Assembly: GCA_026874595.1 (NCBI GenBank)
Contig: CM049309.1
Coordinates: 43,167,079-43,231,078 of the forward strand
Source: Sipunculus nudus
Taxonomy: Eukaryota; Annelida; Sipuncula; Golfingiida; Sipunculidae
Length of the DNA: 64,000 bases
Direction of reading: 5' to 3'
Part shown: positions 51,289-61,755 of the stretch, piece after piece
Layout: every line of letters starts with the position of its first letter
Numbering within the stretch: position 1 is the stretch's first letter
Notes under the pieces: generated by a model
What the model was told of the DNA's origin: nothing
The model's input: the letters and a program-made list of their open reading frames with translations, nothing else
Databases searched by the model: none
Program-made: the position numbers and the translations under genes

Positions 51289-52134
51289 TTAAAAAGTGGC
51301 TAGGTTCTCAGCTTGTCTTGATTCCAAAGGTATAATGAATTCCACAAACTGGGACCTACCACACAAAATGCTCTTTGCGCAACCATGGAAGACTTTTTGT
51401 ACGTAGTACAAGTCCTGATCGGCTGATATGAGGCATTGACCTGGTGTGTACGAATGAATAAAATCTTGTAAGTAGACTGGAGCAGTGCCATGTTTGGACT
51501 TGAAAAGTAGTATGGCGACCTTGAAATTAATGCGATGACTCACAGGAAGCCAGTTTAGCTCACGCAATACAGGTGTAATGTGATCATACTTGTAACATTA
51601 ATTTTGTATACGGGCTGCGCTGTTCTGAACTCGCTGAAGCTTCTGAATTAATAAAGACACATCACCAAGAAGTAAGGCATTTCAAAATCTAACTTGGCAG
51701 ATACAAAAGCATGGATCAGGAACGTTGATCCAAATAAACTGTTATTTATTAGATGTTGTGAAGATACATGTAAACCACACGGCAAATGGTGTTCACGTGC
51801 CGCTCCATGGTGGAATGCGAATGTACTGAGATTGTGGAACTTCATCTTCGCTGATTAGAAGATTTGGACATTTAATCTTTGTCGCCAAATGTTTAGGTTT
51901 AATCAGCATCACCTCTGTTTTATCATCGTTCCTTCTCAAGCTGTTGTTCGCCATCCACTTGCCTACTAAACCAGCAGTAGCCTCCATATATGTGATGTTA
52001 CTGCTGAGGTGCTCAGGCCTGAAAATTAAATACAAGGTGGAATCATCAGCATACGTATTATTAAAACCTTGCTCATGCAGTAAAGTACCTAAGACAAATA
52101 ACAGACCTATTAAACAGAGTAATTTATTCTTCAC
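51289..52134 (-). mobile_element. CR1/L2-like LINE reverse transcriptase remnant
   Basis: Read on the minus strand, motifs appear in the order of a non-LTR retrotransposon RT: TYADDSTLYLIF (catalytic YADD region, near 52050), then WMANNSLRRNDDKTEVMLI, then QKLQRVQNSAARIQ (51602-51645), then LNWLPVSHRINFKVAILLFK, and lastly GPSLWNSL near the end. The reading frame breaks several times, and the upstream RT and endonuclease are missing, so it is a 5'-truncated, dead copy. The family is CR1/L2/jockey-like by these motifs. The 3' end abuts the SINE tail at about 51235. Confidence 0.85.
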
Positions 52135-52314
52135 CCTGGCCTAATGACGTTTATTTCACACTGAACTTCAAATGTTTAAATGACTATCGGAACCATAATG
52201 ATCATATATGTAGTAAAGGTCTGGTAAAATGACACATTTTCCCATATTTGACATAATTTGCATTGGTTTTAAGATCCTATGATTACTTAATAAAATATAT
52301 ACATTCCTCGAATG

Positions 52315-52319
<5 letters not shown>

Positions 52320-52368
<49 letters not shown>
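52320..52368. repeat. (TC)n microsatellite
   Basis: About 24 TC units, just upstream (on the minus strand) of the LINE remnant. Confidence 0.95.
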
Positions 52369-52370
<2 letters not shown>

Positions 52371-53473
52371 TCACCATGAATCAGTGCACAGCCTCTTTGT
52401 AACTATTATAAAGTGGCTGTACAAGAGTGAAACAAATTTTCCTCAACAGTCCCATTCGACTATTGCCACATACGTTAGATATATAAGACCGTTGCAACTC
52501 TCGCAATCTCGTACATAATATGAACTTGCTGAACAGTTAAAGAATCTGTGACGTTGAATTTTCGAGAACAATTTAAATAATGAAAGCCTCGAATGTTTAA
52601 TTTTTGCAGTGACAGGACAACAGTTTTATCCTGTTCTTCAATTGGACTAAATCTCAACATAATGAATGTGTGAAATATCGTTGTTTCATAATATATGTCA
52701 CAAAGAAGGTTGCCGATTGCTTTTCCATTATAAACAGGAAAATCCATCACTACTTGCCAAAAACTATCCAATCATACCCTCGAATCTTATGGCTTTATGA
52801 AAATACGGCTTTATGAAAATAAATTGCTTCATAACAATGACTTGAATGTACTCCTATAAGCTTATTTTTAAAGAAATTTGTATATTTATAGAGACACTCA
52901 TCAGACAATGTATGATGAATTAAACGGTTAATAATTATCTTAAAATCAGTCTGGTTATGAAAATCAGCAGAACAAAAACCTGATTACCCCTGTAGGTTTA
53001 TTGGGTCATTGAAGTACGTCAGAATAGAAGTAGAGCTATAATGGAAGAACATATATACCATCTCAGTTTTGTATTCCAAACACACGAAGGGCATTATTTT
53101 AGGTTTTAAATGGCTGATATTTGACAAAGAATTTATGATAATCAGCTGACTAGAAGTTGAACGTAAATTACGATAAATCAACAACACTGTATAAAACTGT
53201 ATAAATAAAACATTATGATGTCTTTCAGTATTACACGTGGCGCATCGCGTCGATCATCGCCCTGGATTCCTTTTTAGTATCTTGCACATTTGCTTTAATT
53301 ATTCAGGGCCGGTTTTAGCAGAACAAAACAAGAAGCTCTGCCAAGGAAAAAGCACGACAGTAATGCGCATATGGTGGCACTTCTCCTGTGATTAATATTG
53401 GATGGCTTACACAAAAGTTATGGCAAGTCACATCGTAGAAGGATAAATGGCTGTGAGAACTCATGAAATACTT

Positions 53474-53516
<43 letters not shown>

Positions 53517-54795
53517 CCGTTAAGGTTACAACTAAACGGTATGGGAACGGTCTCCTTTTAATAATTGGCCTGTGCCGGTCTAAATTCACTTTCTATATTA
53601 GAATATTATTGTTTCCTTACTCTGAGATCATATTCCGTGTTATCTTTGCAAATCACTTGATTAAGGGCTCACTAACATTAGCAGAATTAACTGGCCAGGT
53701 TTTCTGTAAAGAGTTAATTTACTGTTAGGTCGTTCATTTACTGTTTGCTGTGGCTCAACAATCATTAGTGTGCTGAAAGTCAAATAGGTATTATGAAAGA
53801 TTATTTGAAAGATGGCCGCCGCCGCTATGACAGCAGACATATTTATTGACTTAATTAAACCTTGGTTCTTTTTCCCGCCAATTTGTGGAGATAATCCTAC
53901 ACTGTAGACAGTTTGGGTGTATAACTTTAAAAAAATAGTAAAAAGTGTTTAGTGTGAGAGATATTACGTCACGCGATGGATTTCAGGAAAAAAATTGTAT
54001 TGATGCATCGTTCTTGTCACAGAAAAAATTGTGTTTTCATGCATGTAACATAATACATTCGAATATGAGTAGAAAACACAGGATTCAGTGATGAAAATTT
54101 CCGTTTTGGACGCCCACCAGATCATGGAATGGACAACGGTGAAACCGTTACGAGTTCATAGCTGCAGTTTACCTCTTTAATTATTAATCAAGAAAAGCGA
54201 CCTCTTAGGTGAAGGTTTACTCAGAATATTTCAATTGAAAAGATATTTGTCAATGAATTATTTTAGGTTTCAAATTGTGAAGCGTGTCAGAGGTGTTTTA
54301 CATAATGTTTAACCAAATGTACTAAAGGACTTATCATGTACGCAAAACCGATTTTTGCCGAGAGCTCTCGTGAATTTTAACATAGTGACCTAATATACAT
54401 ATATCCAATGGAATCTTGTCCCGACCTTTGTGTATGCTGAGCCTGACGTTTCTAGCACTTAATTTTTATACAGTTCAGGAAATCATGACTCGAAGGGTTT
54501 TAAATAAACTGACGGGGCTTCTCCAGTAGCATCCAGTGATCGCTTGGCGATTCTTTACTTCCGGTTGATATTACTTTGCAGAGAAGGTAACTACAAACAT
54601 TTCCACAAATATTTCAGCAATTCAAAAGGTCTACAAGCTCAGCTCTAGTTATTTATTGCCAGTACTCAACACAACTGGCTTGGCTTTTTTGGCTTTGTAT
54701 TTTGGCATTTCATTCACTGGAAACATTAAGATATTATGGGTAAAAGTATCTCTTTTACAGTCTACATCCTTATTGTGATCTATATTTGATCATAG

Positions 54796-55128
54796 ATGTA
54801 GCTCCCCCGACCACAGTCCAAGCAACCACACAGGAACCAACAACTACGATCCAAGCAACCACACAGGAACCAACAACTACGATCCAAGCAACCACACAGG
54901 AACCAACAACTACGATCCAAGCAACAACACAGGAACCAACAACTACGATCCAAGCAACAACACAGGAACCAACAACTACGATCCAAGCAACAACACAGGA
55001 ACCAACAACTACGATCCAAGCAACAACACAGGAACCAACAACTACGATTCAAGCAACGGCACAGGAACCAACCACAGAAAAGCCATCTACCGTGGCCCCA
55101 TCAACAGCAGGAACACTGTGTCTCCCAG
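54796..55128 (+). CDS. Secreted LTD-TQEP-PAN protein, exon 3 (Thr-rich repeats)
   Basis: Codes residues 235-344 and completes codon 234 (D). After VAPPT come eight tandem copies of an 11-residue unit, TTIQATTQEPT, then TTEKPSTVAPSTAGTLCLPG. Thr, Gln, Glu and Pro dominate, as in mucin-like O-glycosylated spacers of extracellular proteins, so an extended glycosylated stalk between the LTD and PAN modules is inferred. The donor CCAG|GTAAGA and the acceptor TCATAG keep phase 1 on both sides. The acceptor has a weak pyrimidine tract. The opposite strand also reads open with a Cys-rich repeat, a shadow of the 33-bp period. Confidence 0.85.
54805..55070 (+). repeat. 33-bp coding minisatellite
   Basis: Eight units of 33 bp (first one 30 bp), almost identical. 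The early copies use ACC and the later ones ACA for the same Thr codon. This grouping suggests local copying by slippage or unequal exchange. Frame is kept because the unit is a multiple of three. Confidence 0.93.
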
Positions 55129-55374
55129 GTAAGAGCAAGAAAGACCTTTCCAAACGTATAGATAAATGAGATAAGAACAATGTTTAATTTGCGGACACTG
55201 TGTGGTCCCTTTTTGACAAATTACATATCACCGACAAAGACTGTACTATCAAAGCATTACATGCTTAAAGCCCTACCTTTTTCTCATATTACTGTTTCTA
55301 TTTTGTTTGAAAGTACAGCCGTGAATACACTGTCCAATACGTTTTGCATTTGAGTCGTTACGGTAGTCCTGCTG

Positions 55375-55470
55375 CTAGCCCTGCCTGGGCCTTAGTATTT
55401 GCGTTTACTACTAAATTGCTTAAATTTTAAACGTGATTCCATGTACCGAGAGATATAACTCAGTGCCAGC
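55375..55470 (-). repeat. Short repeat, inverted copy of 13521-13622
   Basis: Carries TTAGTATTTGCGTTTACT, CGTGATTCCATGTACC and TAACTCAGTGCCAGC, the reverse complement of the copy near 13.5 kb. Confidence 0.65.
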
Positions 55471-56281
55471 AATTATCACTAAATAGTCGGTCAGAGAGCA
55501 GTACTATTATACGTTGTATAATTTGCCGCGAGGTGGCAGTACCTGTTCTAAGCTTTGTGACACAGAAAAGTAAATTTGATGGCTCTGTTAGTGGGAGGAA
55601 TTATGTTTTAACCATTTCATCGACTGGGCCAGTCTATAATGCTGCCCTCCATTTCTTTTACCCCACTCACCTCAATAATATGCGCCGAGTGTGGGGTTTA
55701 GAGCAAAAACTTTTCATGGATGTATACACGCTCTTTACGCAGCGTTTTACCTATAGGCCTACTACCTAAGCAGCGGTTACGCTATGCTCAACTATTCGCT
55801 ACACTGCCCGTTCACCAGGAGGTCACGCGCCGTGTTTAGAGCCTACCTAGCCCTATATCTCAGGCGCTGTTTGTGTTGGCCTTGTTATCTGGGTCCCTAC
55901 ACGGAGGGGGGCATTGTGTGTTTAGCCAATGAGATGAGATCTAGTGCTTTAAGTAATATCCTCAATGATTGGCTGAAATTGTCACATGATTTAGAGCCAA
56001 TAAAAATGCTGTCGGCAAAATCTTTTTAGGGGTGGAAGAGGCCATTGTGTATAAGCTGGGCCAGAAACTTATCCCATATATTTTTGTGGTCCTCTTGACT
56101 CTTAGTGAACAATGTCCAAAGCGCGACACACAACTGATGCGATAGGTTATATTCATTATTATCTGGACTCGTTTCCAGCAAAACGGATACAAGCCAAGTG
56201 ACATATGCACGGAGCCAATGTTGTTACATTTCGTTTTAAGTGAGAGCTCATCGCCCTGGCAACCGTTTTAATAGGCCACAG

Positions 56282-58552
56282 CAGTGGCGTACCTAAGGGG
56301 GGGGGGCGGCGGTCCGCCCCGGGCGGCACATTTTGGGGGGCGGGATTTCAGGGAATTAATATAATGAGTGACATAAGGAGTTGCTCGAAAAGTACAAATT
56401 TGGCTTTTTTGTCCCATTTCAAGTATTTTAGAGATTATAAACTGGGCAGTGGAACCTACAAAATGAGCAGCGAACGATTTATACATTTTAGGGGGCGGCA
56501 TTTCTGGGATTTAGTACATAATCAGTGGCATAAGGAGTTCTTCAAAAAGTTTAAATTTGGCAATTTTTGTCCCATTTTCAAGTATTCCAGGGATTATAAA
56601 CTGGGCAGTGGAATCTATAAAATGATCAGCGAACGGTTTGCACATTTTAGGGGGCGGCATTTCTGGGATTTAGTACATAATCAGTGGCATAAGGAGTTCC
56701 TCAAAAAGTTTAAATTTGGCATTTTTGTCCCATTTTCAAGTATTCCAGGGATTATAAACTGGGCAGTGGAATCTATAAAATGATCAGCGAACGATTTGCA
56801 CATTTTGGGGGGCGGCAATTATGGAATTTAGTACATTACCAGTGGCATAAGGAGTTCCTCAAAAAGTACAAATTTGGCCTTTTTGTCCCATTTCCAAGAA
56901 TTGCAGGATTAAAAACTGGGCTCTGGAACCAACCAAATTATTTGTGTAAGGTCTCTATAGAGGCAAGATATAGGCAAAAAAAAAAGAACATATCTGTAGT
57001 TATTCTTTATTAGATCTGTGGTCTTGCAATGTCAGAACGCCATCAATAAACTGACCAATCATGCAAAGGCCAGAATTTAAGGGCGGTCGTCGTTTACAGA
57101 AATCCCTAGCAGCAGCTGGTAATCACCAGGGAAAAACCCTGCCAGAAGACCAATGGCCCCCTGTGGTTGGGGTTGGGTGTGTGTCGTCCACATTGTGCGA
57201 ACAATATTTTGACGAATTTTGTTGCTCTTTCCTTGGAAAGTGTAAAGAATTTCCATTCTTGAACCGTAGAATTTCCGAAATTCCAGATATTTAAACGGTC
57301 TGAAACAACCTGAAGTGCCCGTTTTCAATGATTCTCCCTACTTTCACACCAGTCTCGTTAAAATACAGACGTTTACACTATCATGTATATAATGAGTACT
57401 ACCTAAATGTCTGTGTCTTTTGATTACCCAACATGACCTGCATTATGTAACGTAAATAAACACAGTGAACACACAGACCTATGTAGGAATTATTTTAACT
57501 TTAAGATATAATTCTATTATAACTGTCCGACGGGATTAATCCCCCTGGCCGCTTTGCCACATGTTCAATAAAAGCATCAGTTTTATTTTTAGAGTTCCAA
57601 ACTTAAATTAAAGATATATTTACCTGTACTGTTAATTCTGATATTAACAGTTTAATGATCCACTACCTTCAGACAATTGTCGTATATTGTGACAAATTAT
57701 TTAAAATTAAAATATTATATGTATTTAAATGATATAATTACTTGAAATTTATTTAAATACTTTATTGAATAACAAATAGTCATAATTTCCCAAATAAAAC
57801 CTCGAGTTAAAGTGTGCATAATCACTATAATTCTAAAATGATTTTGATGTAGCCTTGAATTAAGGTATGATTTTAACTTTGAGGAAATTTGATTAAACCA
57901 AGTCAGTTTTTCCAAACATTTGATTTTTTATGTGAAAATATTAAACGTGCCCTACCTATATATATATATAAGCCTAACTCATGAAATTACTCGTTTTTAG
58001 TAAAGACTATAAAGTGCCTTGCAATCAGCAGTACCATACATATCTCAGTAGCTCTATTAGGTGTACCTGCTGTCATATGCGATAACAATAGGTAGAATTA
58101 TAGATGTGACACGGTATTTGTATGCGTTGAGAATGGAATAACACCAAATAAAGTTTCTTTTTCCCCAAGTTGAGTAAAAGTAATCATGAATTGTGTTTAC
58201 ATGAATGATGAAAGATCACATTATATGTGTATCCTGCAGTTTAATCTGTTTTGGTTACAATATATTCGTTTAGTCCTTTTTGTTCACTTCATAATGAAAT
58301 ATACTTGTTTGAACTTCGAGCGATCTGTTGATTTACATTAGCAAAGAGATGTTTGTTCTTTAATATGTGGATGGAGAATTCCCTGCCAGTGAATCCATCC
58401 ATATAACTGCGTTGCTGTCAAATACAAACCTGTATCAAGGATATTTGACATGATATTTTTCAATATGTTATCCAGTTTTGTATAATGTTTTGTTAGAGGG
58501 GCGGCAATTTCTAAGACCGCCCTGGGCGGCAATGAGGCTAGGTACGCCGCTG
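56282..58552. mobile_element. Non-autonomous hAT transposon (2271 bp)
   Basis: Ends are CAGTGGCGTACCTA and TAGGTACGCCGCTG, inverted repeats with one mismatch and the CAG..CTG termini of hAT elements. A perfect 8-bp target duplication, GGCCACAG, flanks it (56274-56281 and 58553-58560). Inside the left end a unit of about 158 bp is repeated four times (starts near 56335, 56491, 56650, 56808), giving a long but repetitive open frame that is not a transposase. The middle and right parts are AT-rich with no recognisable hAT transposase domain, so it relied on a transposase elsewhere. Confidence 0.95.
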
Positions 58553-59270
58553 GGCCACAGGCTCCAACAGAATGGTCCGAAACTTAGTTGCCCACAGGAT
58601 GCCAAGCCGTCGAGCTGTCACTCAAACGAAATGTAAAAAACATTGGCTCCATGCAAACCTCACTGAACTGGTATCAGTTTTGCTGGCAACGGATGCATGG
58701 CTACGCTTACATAGTTTTTAACTGCATAATCGGTCGATGATGCGAGTAGGCAAAGCAATGTTCGACCTATTATTAACTAAGAGTAACCATACAACTGTCA
58801 TCAAGCGGCGCTTAAAGCGCAGCTATGGGTGGACCCTTGTTGCCTGCATTTGGTTGGCTGCCGGTCACATCATACGCATGTTTTACAGCAGACACCGGTC
58901 ACACCAGGCAGCGGTTAAATGAATAGCTTCTTGAGAAGCCTAGATTTCCGCTGCCTCGGGAGCGTAGGAAGTATTAACCAGTGAGCAGATTTCCTCTATA
59001 TAGCAACCATCGTCCTTCCTATAGAGCGCAAAAACAAAACATTTGATTCCAGAAACCATGAAAGAATTATTTGTTGGTATATGGTTTTTGTCATTAGAAA
59101 AATATTATCTAACGTTTGGTACGGTAATTCAAAGTAACACGATATTGTTATCGGATCAGAATTGGAAAAAATAGAGTAAAATTAGGTTCTGGGAGCTTTA
59201 CAATAAACATATTATTAGTTTTTTTTAATACTTTCATTTTGATGAGTCTGCATATCCGTGTCGTTTTCAG

Positions 59271-59536
59271 GTCTTGCCGCGAGAGGCACCATCACTACTA
59301 TTAATTATGACGTCATTAAGGACCGGCAACTCTCCGATTTGCCTCTGTCCATCTCTACAGCCAGATCAGCACTGGGTTGTGTGAAAAAGTGTCTCACGAC
59401 AGACGACTGCCGTAGTGCGGCGTTCCAAAAGGTCCCTGTCAGCCACGCCAGTAACTGTATACTTTATCAAGGGGACACGTCGGGACACTCGCTGCAGGTT
59501 GAAGTAGGCTGGAATTACTACATGCTGAAATGCTAG
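59271..59536 (+). CDS. Secreted LTD-TQEP-PAN protein, exon 4 (PAN/apple-like module and stop)
   Basis: Codes residues 346-432 and completes codon 345 (G). The module reads YDVIKDRQL, then ALGCVKKCLTTDDCRSAAF, then SNCILYQGD, and ends WNYYMLKC before TAG. The C..KC....DCRS..F then NC.LY spacing is that of PAN/apple domains, folds that bind proteins or carbohydrates outside the cell. Five cysteines are present. The acceptor TCGTTTTCAG has a good pyrimidine tract, and the phase-1 entry joins exactly to exon 3. Joined exons total 1299 bases, 432 residues plus stop. The combination of LTD, Thr-rich repeats and PAN suggests a secreted adhesive, recognition or matrix protein; that role is inference. 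Confidence 0.88.
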
Positions 59537-59564
59537 GATTGGGACACGGAGCAAACTTTGGTAA

Positions 59565-59570
59565 AATAAA
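59565..59570 (+). promoter_or_regulatory. Poly(A) signal of the LTD-TQEP-PAN gene
   Basis: AATAAA begins 29 bases after the stop codon. It is followed by a GT-rich stretch (GATTTATCGTGTTATTTCAG near 59612), as expected downstream of a cleavage site. The 3' UTR would be very short. Confidence 0.75.
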
Positions 59571-61272
59571 AATTACATTAAATATACCATGAAAAAGCCA
59601 GAGATTTATCGTGTTATTTCAGTCTGTGCCCCGCCAACAACAAAAAGAAACAAACTGTTGAAATCATTTCTTTATTACTGGAACAGCATTGTGCCCCAGT
59701 TTAAATTGCTGTAACTGATTTATATGTGACATTGCATACTAGCAAAGAAAATTATGCATTGATAAATGTCAAGCTAATAGATCCAAAAAGAATGCTACAT
59801 TTTCTACATTTTGTATTGCGTTCAATATATAATTATTCATCCATATATTTGCCTTTCAAACAGCACCAGCTGTTTTTCCAATGTTCAATCTACATGTGGC
59901 AAAACTTTTGCGATAGTAGAAGGCAGAATAAATAAGCCTTTCTAAAAAAAACTAGCGATACCTGTCGGTAACGGCTAACACTAATTGTTCGAGTTCGGAG
60001 TATCGTTAAGCGAGGATTATATTTAATTATATCACATGTTTAAATATTATACTTAACAGAAATAAAACACGACATGTTTATATAACAGCGATATTCCTGT
60101 AAAAGTGTGTGATTTAACTTCACAAAAACCGCGTAACAGACAATAAAAACGTGCAGCACTGGACAAACTGGCTGAAAAGGTGTATCGAAGCTGGAGCTGT
60201 GATAATGTTTTGAAGTGCTTTGATGTGGTGGCTGTTAAACATAATACTTGGAGTGGCCTACTCTGTGTCTTAAACTGAATGTACTAAAATATACTGAACC
60301 TGCAGCATAGACATTTCTTTAAAGTTTTTTTACTTTACCGGAATAGATTTTATTATTTTTTTTAAAGAAGTATGTATAATGATATTTTTTCGCTTACGAA
60401 ATAATGGAGCGGCGCTGTCAAAGAACAAACAACATAGAATATATCCTCAATTTTCGGCAGCCAATACTCGCCTTCACCTAAAATATTAAAACAATTTATG
60501 GTAAATCAACATTTTCATGCTATCGGGTCTGTTTTTACCAACATTTTAATGCAATCGGGTGTGTGGCACATAGCTACGCTTTCACAGACCTTGATTCAAC
60601 GAGCCGCTCTGGCGTCTATTTCGTGAACAATGAACAAGCCTGCAAGGGTTTGGGCAGAAATCTAAACTACCAATCAAGTGACTTTATTGTAAGACTATTG
60701 TTCGTCATCTTTTCACTCCTTACCTATATATATATATATGTAAGATGCAGTATTTAATAAATCGGTTATACAAAGTGTCGTTCGTAAAAGGACGGGTCAT
60801 TTTTGTACTCGGTAAGTTTTTTTTGTTCGGGGGGGGGGGTCTATTACATATTGTATTCATTTTCAATTATATTAATTATATTCTGACAGGTATTGAACTG
60901 AATCAATAAGGAAATACTTTATCGATTGCTATTTGAATATTTTGTTATGAAAATGTATCGTTGATTGAAAGCAGTGTTGGTTTATTAAAACGAATACATA
61001 TGCAAGTGCGTCATTTTATCGTGTTTCCATCACATATTGTCTCAAAATACGGCCTATTGGTCAATACACCAGAAGGAGAAGAGTCGGGGCTTGGGGAATG
61101 ACGTCATACGCGAACTTGGCCGATCGATTCAGCAGATTAGAACCAACTCGTTTCCCTTTATTGCATGCCAGCTTACATTGAATATGTCGCTTGACTGGAA
61201 CGCCCATTTCATCAGCAAAAGTTCCTTTCTGCGGACAACTTTTCAATTAACAAATGTGAATCTGTCATCTAA
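59571..61272. other. Gene-free interval downstream
   Basis: No convincing gene. Short open frames at about 60563-60690 and 61037-61270 lack recognised domains; the second runs into the MITE at 61273. A G-run lies near 60831. The rest is AT-rich. Confidence 0.55.
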
Positions 61273-61556
61273 GGCCAAAAAAAATAAAAAGGTATGGTTC
61301 TCAGGCACTTTTTTTTCGGAAATCAATGCGGGCGGGCGGTATTTATTTTTGACCTTTTTATGTATGTTTCGATAAAAATGTCATTTGATCAGGGAAAAGA
61401 ATGAGAATGACAATTTTTTTCTGCTAAACAGGTAAAAACACTACATTACCAAGAAAATCGTATCAAAATTGTATTATTTTATCTTCGAGTAGGATGAAAA
61501 CCAAAATAAAAATGTTTGATGCGGTGCCTGAGAACCATACCTTTTATTTTTTGCCC
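61273..61556 (-). mobile_element. Harbinger-like MITE, copy 3 (inverted)
   Basis: Begins GGCCAAAAAAAATAAAAAGG then TATGGTTCTCAGGCAC and ends GTGCCTGAGAACCATACCTT then TTTTTTGCCC. A TAA target duplication lies on both sides (61270-61272 and 61557-61559). Relative to the copies at 22414 and 26130 it is inverted and shorter inside. Confidence 0.87.
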
Positions 61557-61559
61557 TAA

Positions 61560-61709
61560 TGTATACAAGGCGACTATCGACTATTCAAATATAGAAAGTT
61601 CTTGAAAAAGTACAACCTGACAGAAACTCGGCCAAGCGGCGCCTGATGTAGCTTTTCTTTTGATGTCTGGAATTTCATGCCATAATATTCCCTCCGCCTC
61701 TCTCTCTCT

Positions 61710-61755
<46 letters not shown>

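Larger units (their letters stand above)
41009..51820 (+). repeat. Segmental duplication, copy B
   Basis: Second copy of 33088-40855, longer because it holds a 389-bp internal duplication (43786-44563), a small insertion (44705-44946), and an insertion of about 2.3 kb (47340-49655). It also keeps the degenerate 320-bp array (41220-45005) with its GTCTGTCTGTTTGTCA cores and AGGTCA clusters. An (AAT)n tract lies at 50798-50826. Divergence between copies is visible every few bases, so the duplication is old. Confidence 0.85.
24180..54795 (+). other. Intron 2 (phase 1, 30616 bp)
   Basis: Runs from donor GTGAGT to the acceptor TTTGATCATAG. An earlier AG at 54759-54760 with a better pyrimidine tract would lead into an in-frame TGA, so it is not used in this frame. 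The intron is almost wholly repeats, annotated separately. Other tracts: (TA)n at 28320-28371, 28755-28821 and 53475-53513; C-runs near 29272 and 45589; a G-run near 49639. At 29690-30170 there is a weak internal duplication in which GGATTCC.CCC.CAC and GGGACACCCTCGC/GAAAGACACCCTTACC recur. 52400-54780 shows nothing recognisable. Additional small phase-1 exons cannot be excluded, but none stood out. Confidence 0.7.
55129..59270 (+). other. Intron 3 (phase 1, 4142 bp)
   Basis: Runs from donor GTAAGA to acceptor GTCGTTTTCAG. More than half is the hAT element at 56282-58552. The flanks of that element (about 56198-56270 and 58590-58690) are inverted copies of each other. 58700-59270 shows nothing recognisable. 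Confidence 0.8.

Noticed and set aside
54760-54795. Alternative exon 3 acceptor at 54759-54760 after TCTCTTTTACAG
   Set aside because: With the phase-1 entry it reads into an in-frame TGA before the TQEP repeats.
54780-55052. Cys-rich repetitive frame opposite exon 3
   Set aside because: A shadow of the 33-bp coding period; the sense frame fits exact splice phases and the joined gene.
56364-57013. Repetitive open frames in the hAT element as a transposase
   Set aside because: They are four copies of a 158-bp unit read through. No hAT dimerisation domain or catalytic motif is visible.
60563-60757. Possible exon of a downstream gene (SGVYFVNNEQACKGLGRNLN)
   Set aside because: No clear domain, no paired exon, and it runs into AT-rich sequence; evidence is too thin.
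61037-61375. 112-codon frame near 61.1 kb
   Set aside because: Its C-terminal third is the Harbinger-like MITE; no domain in the rest.
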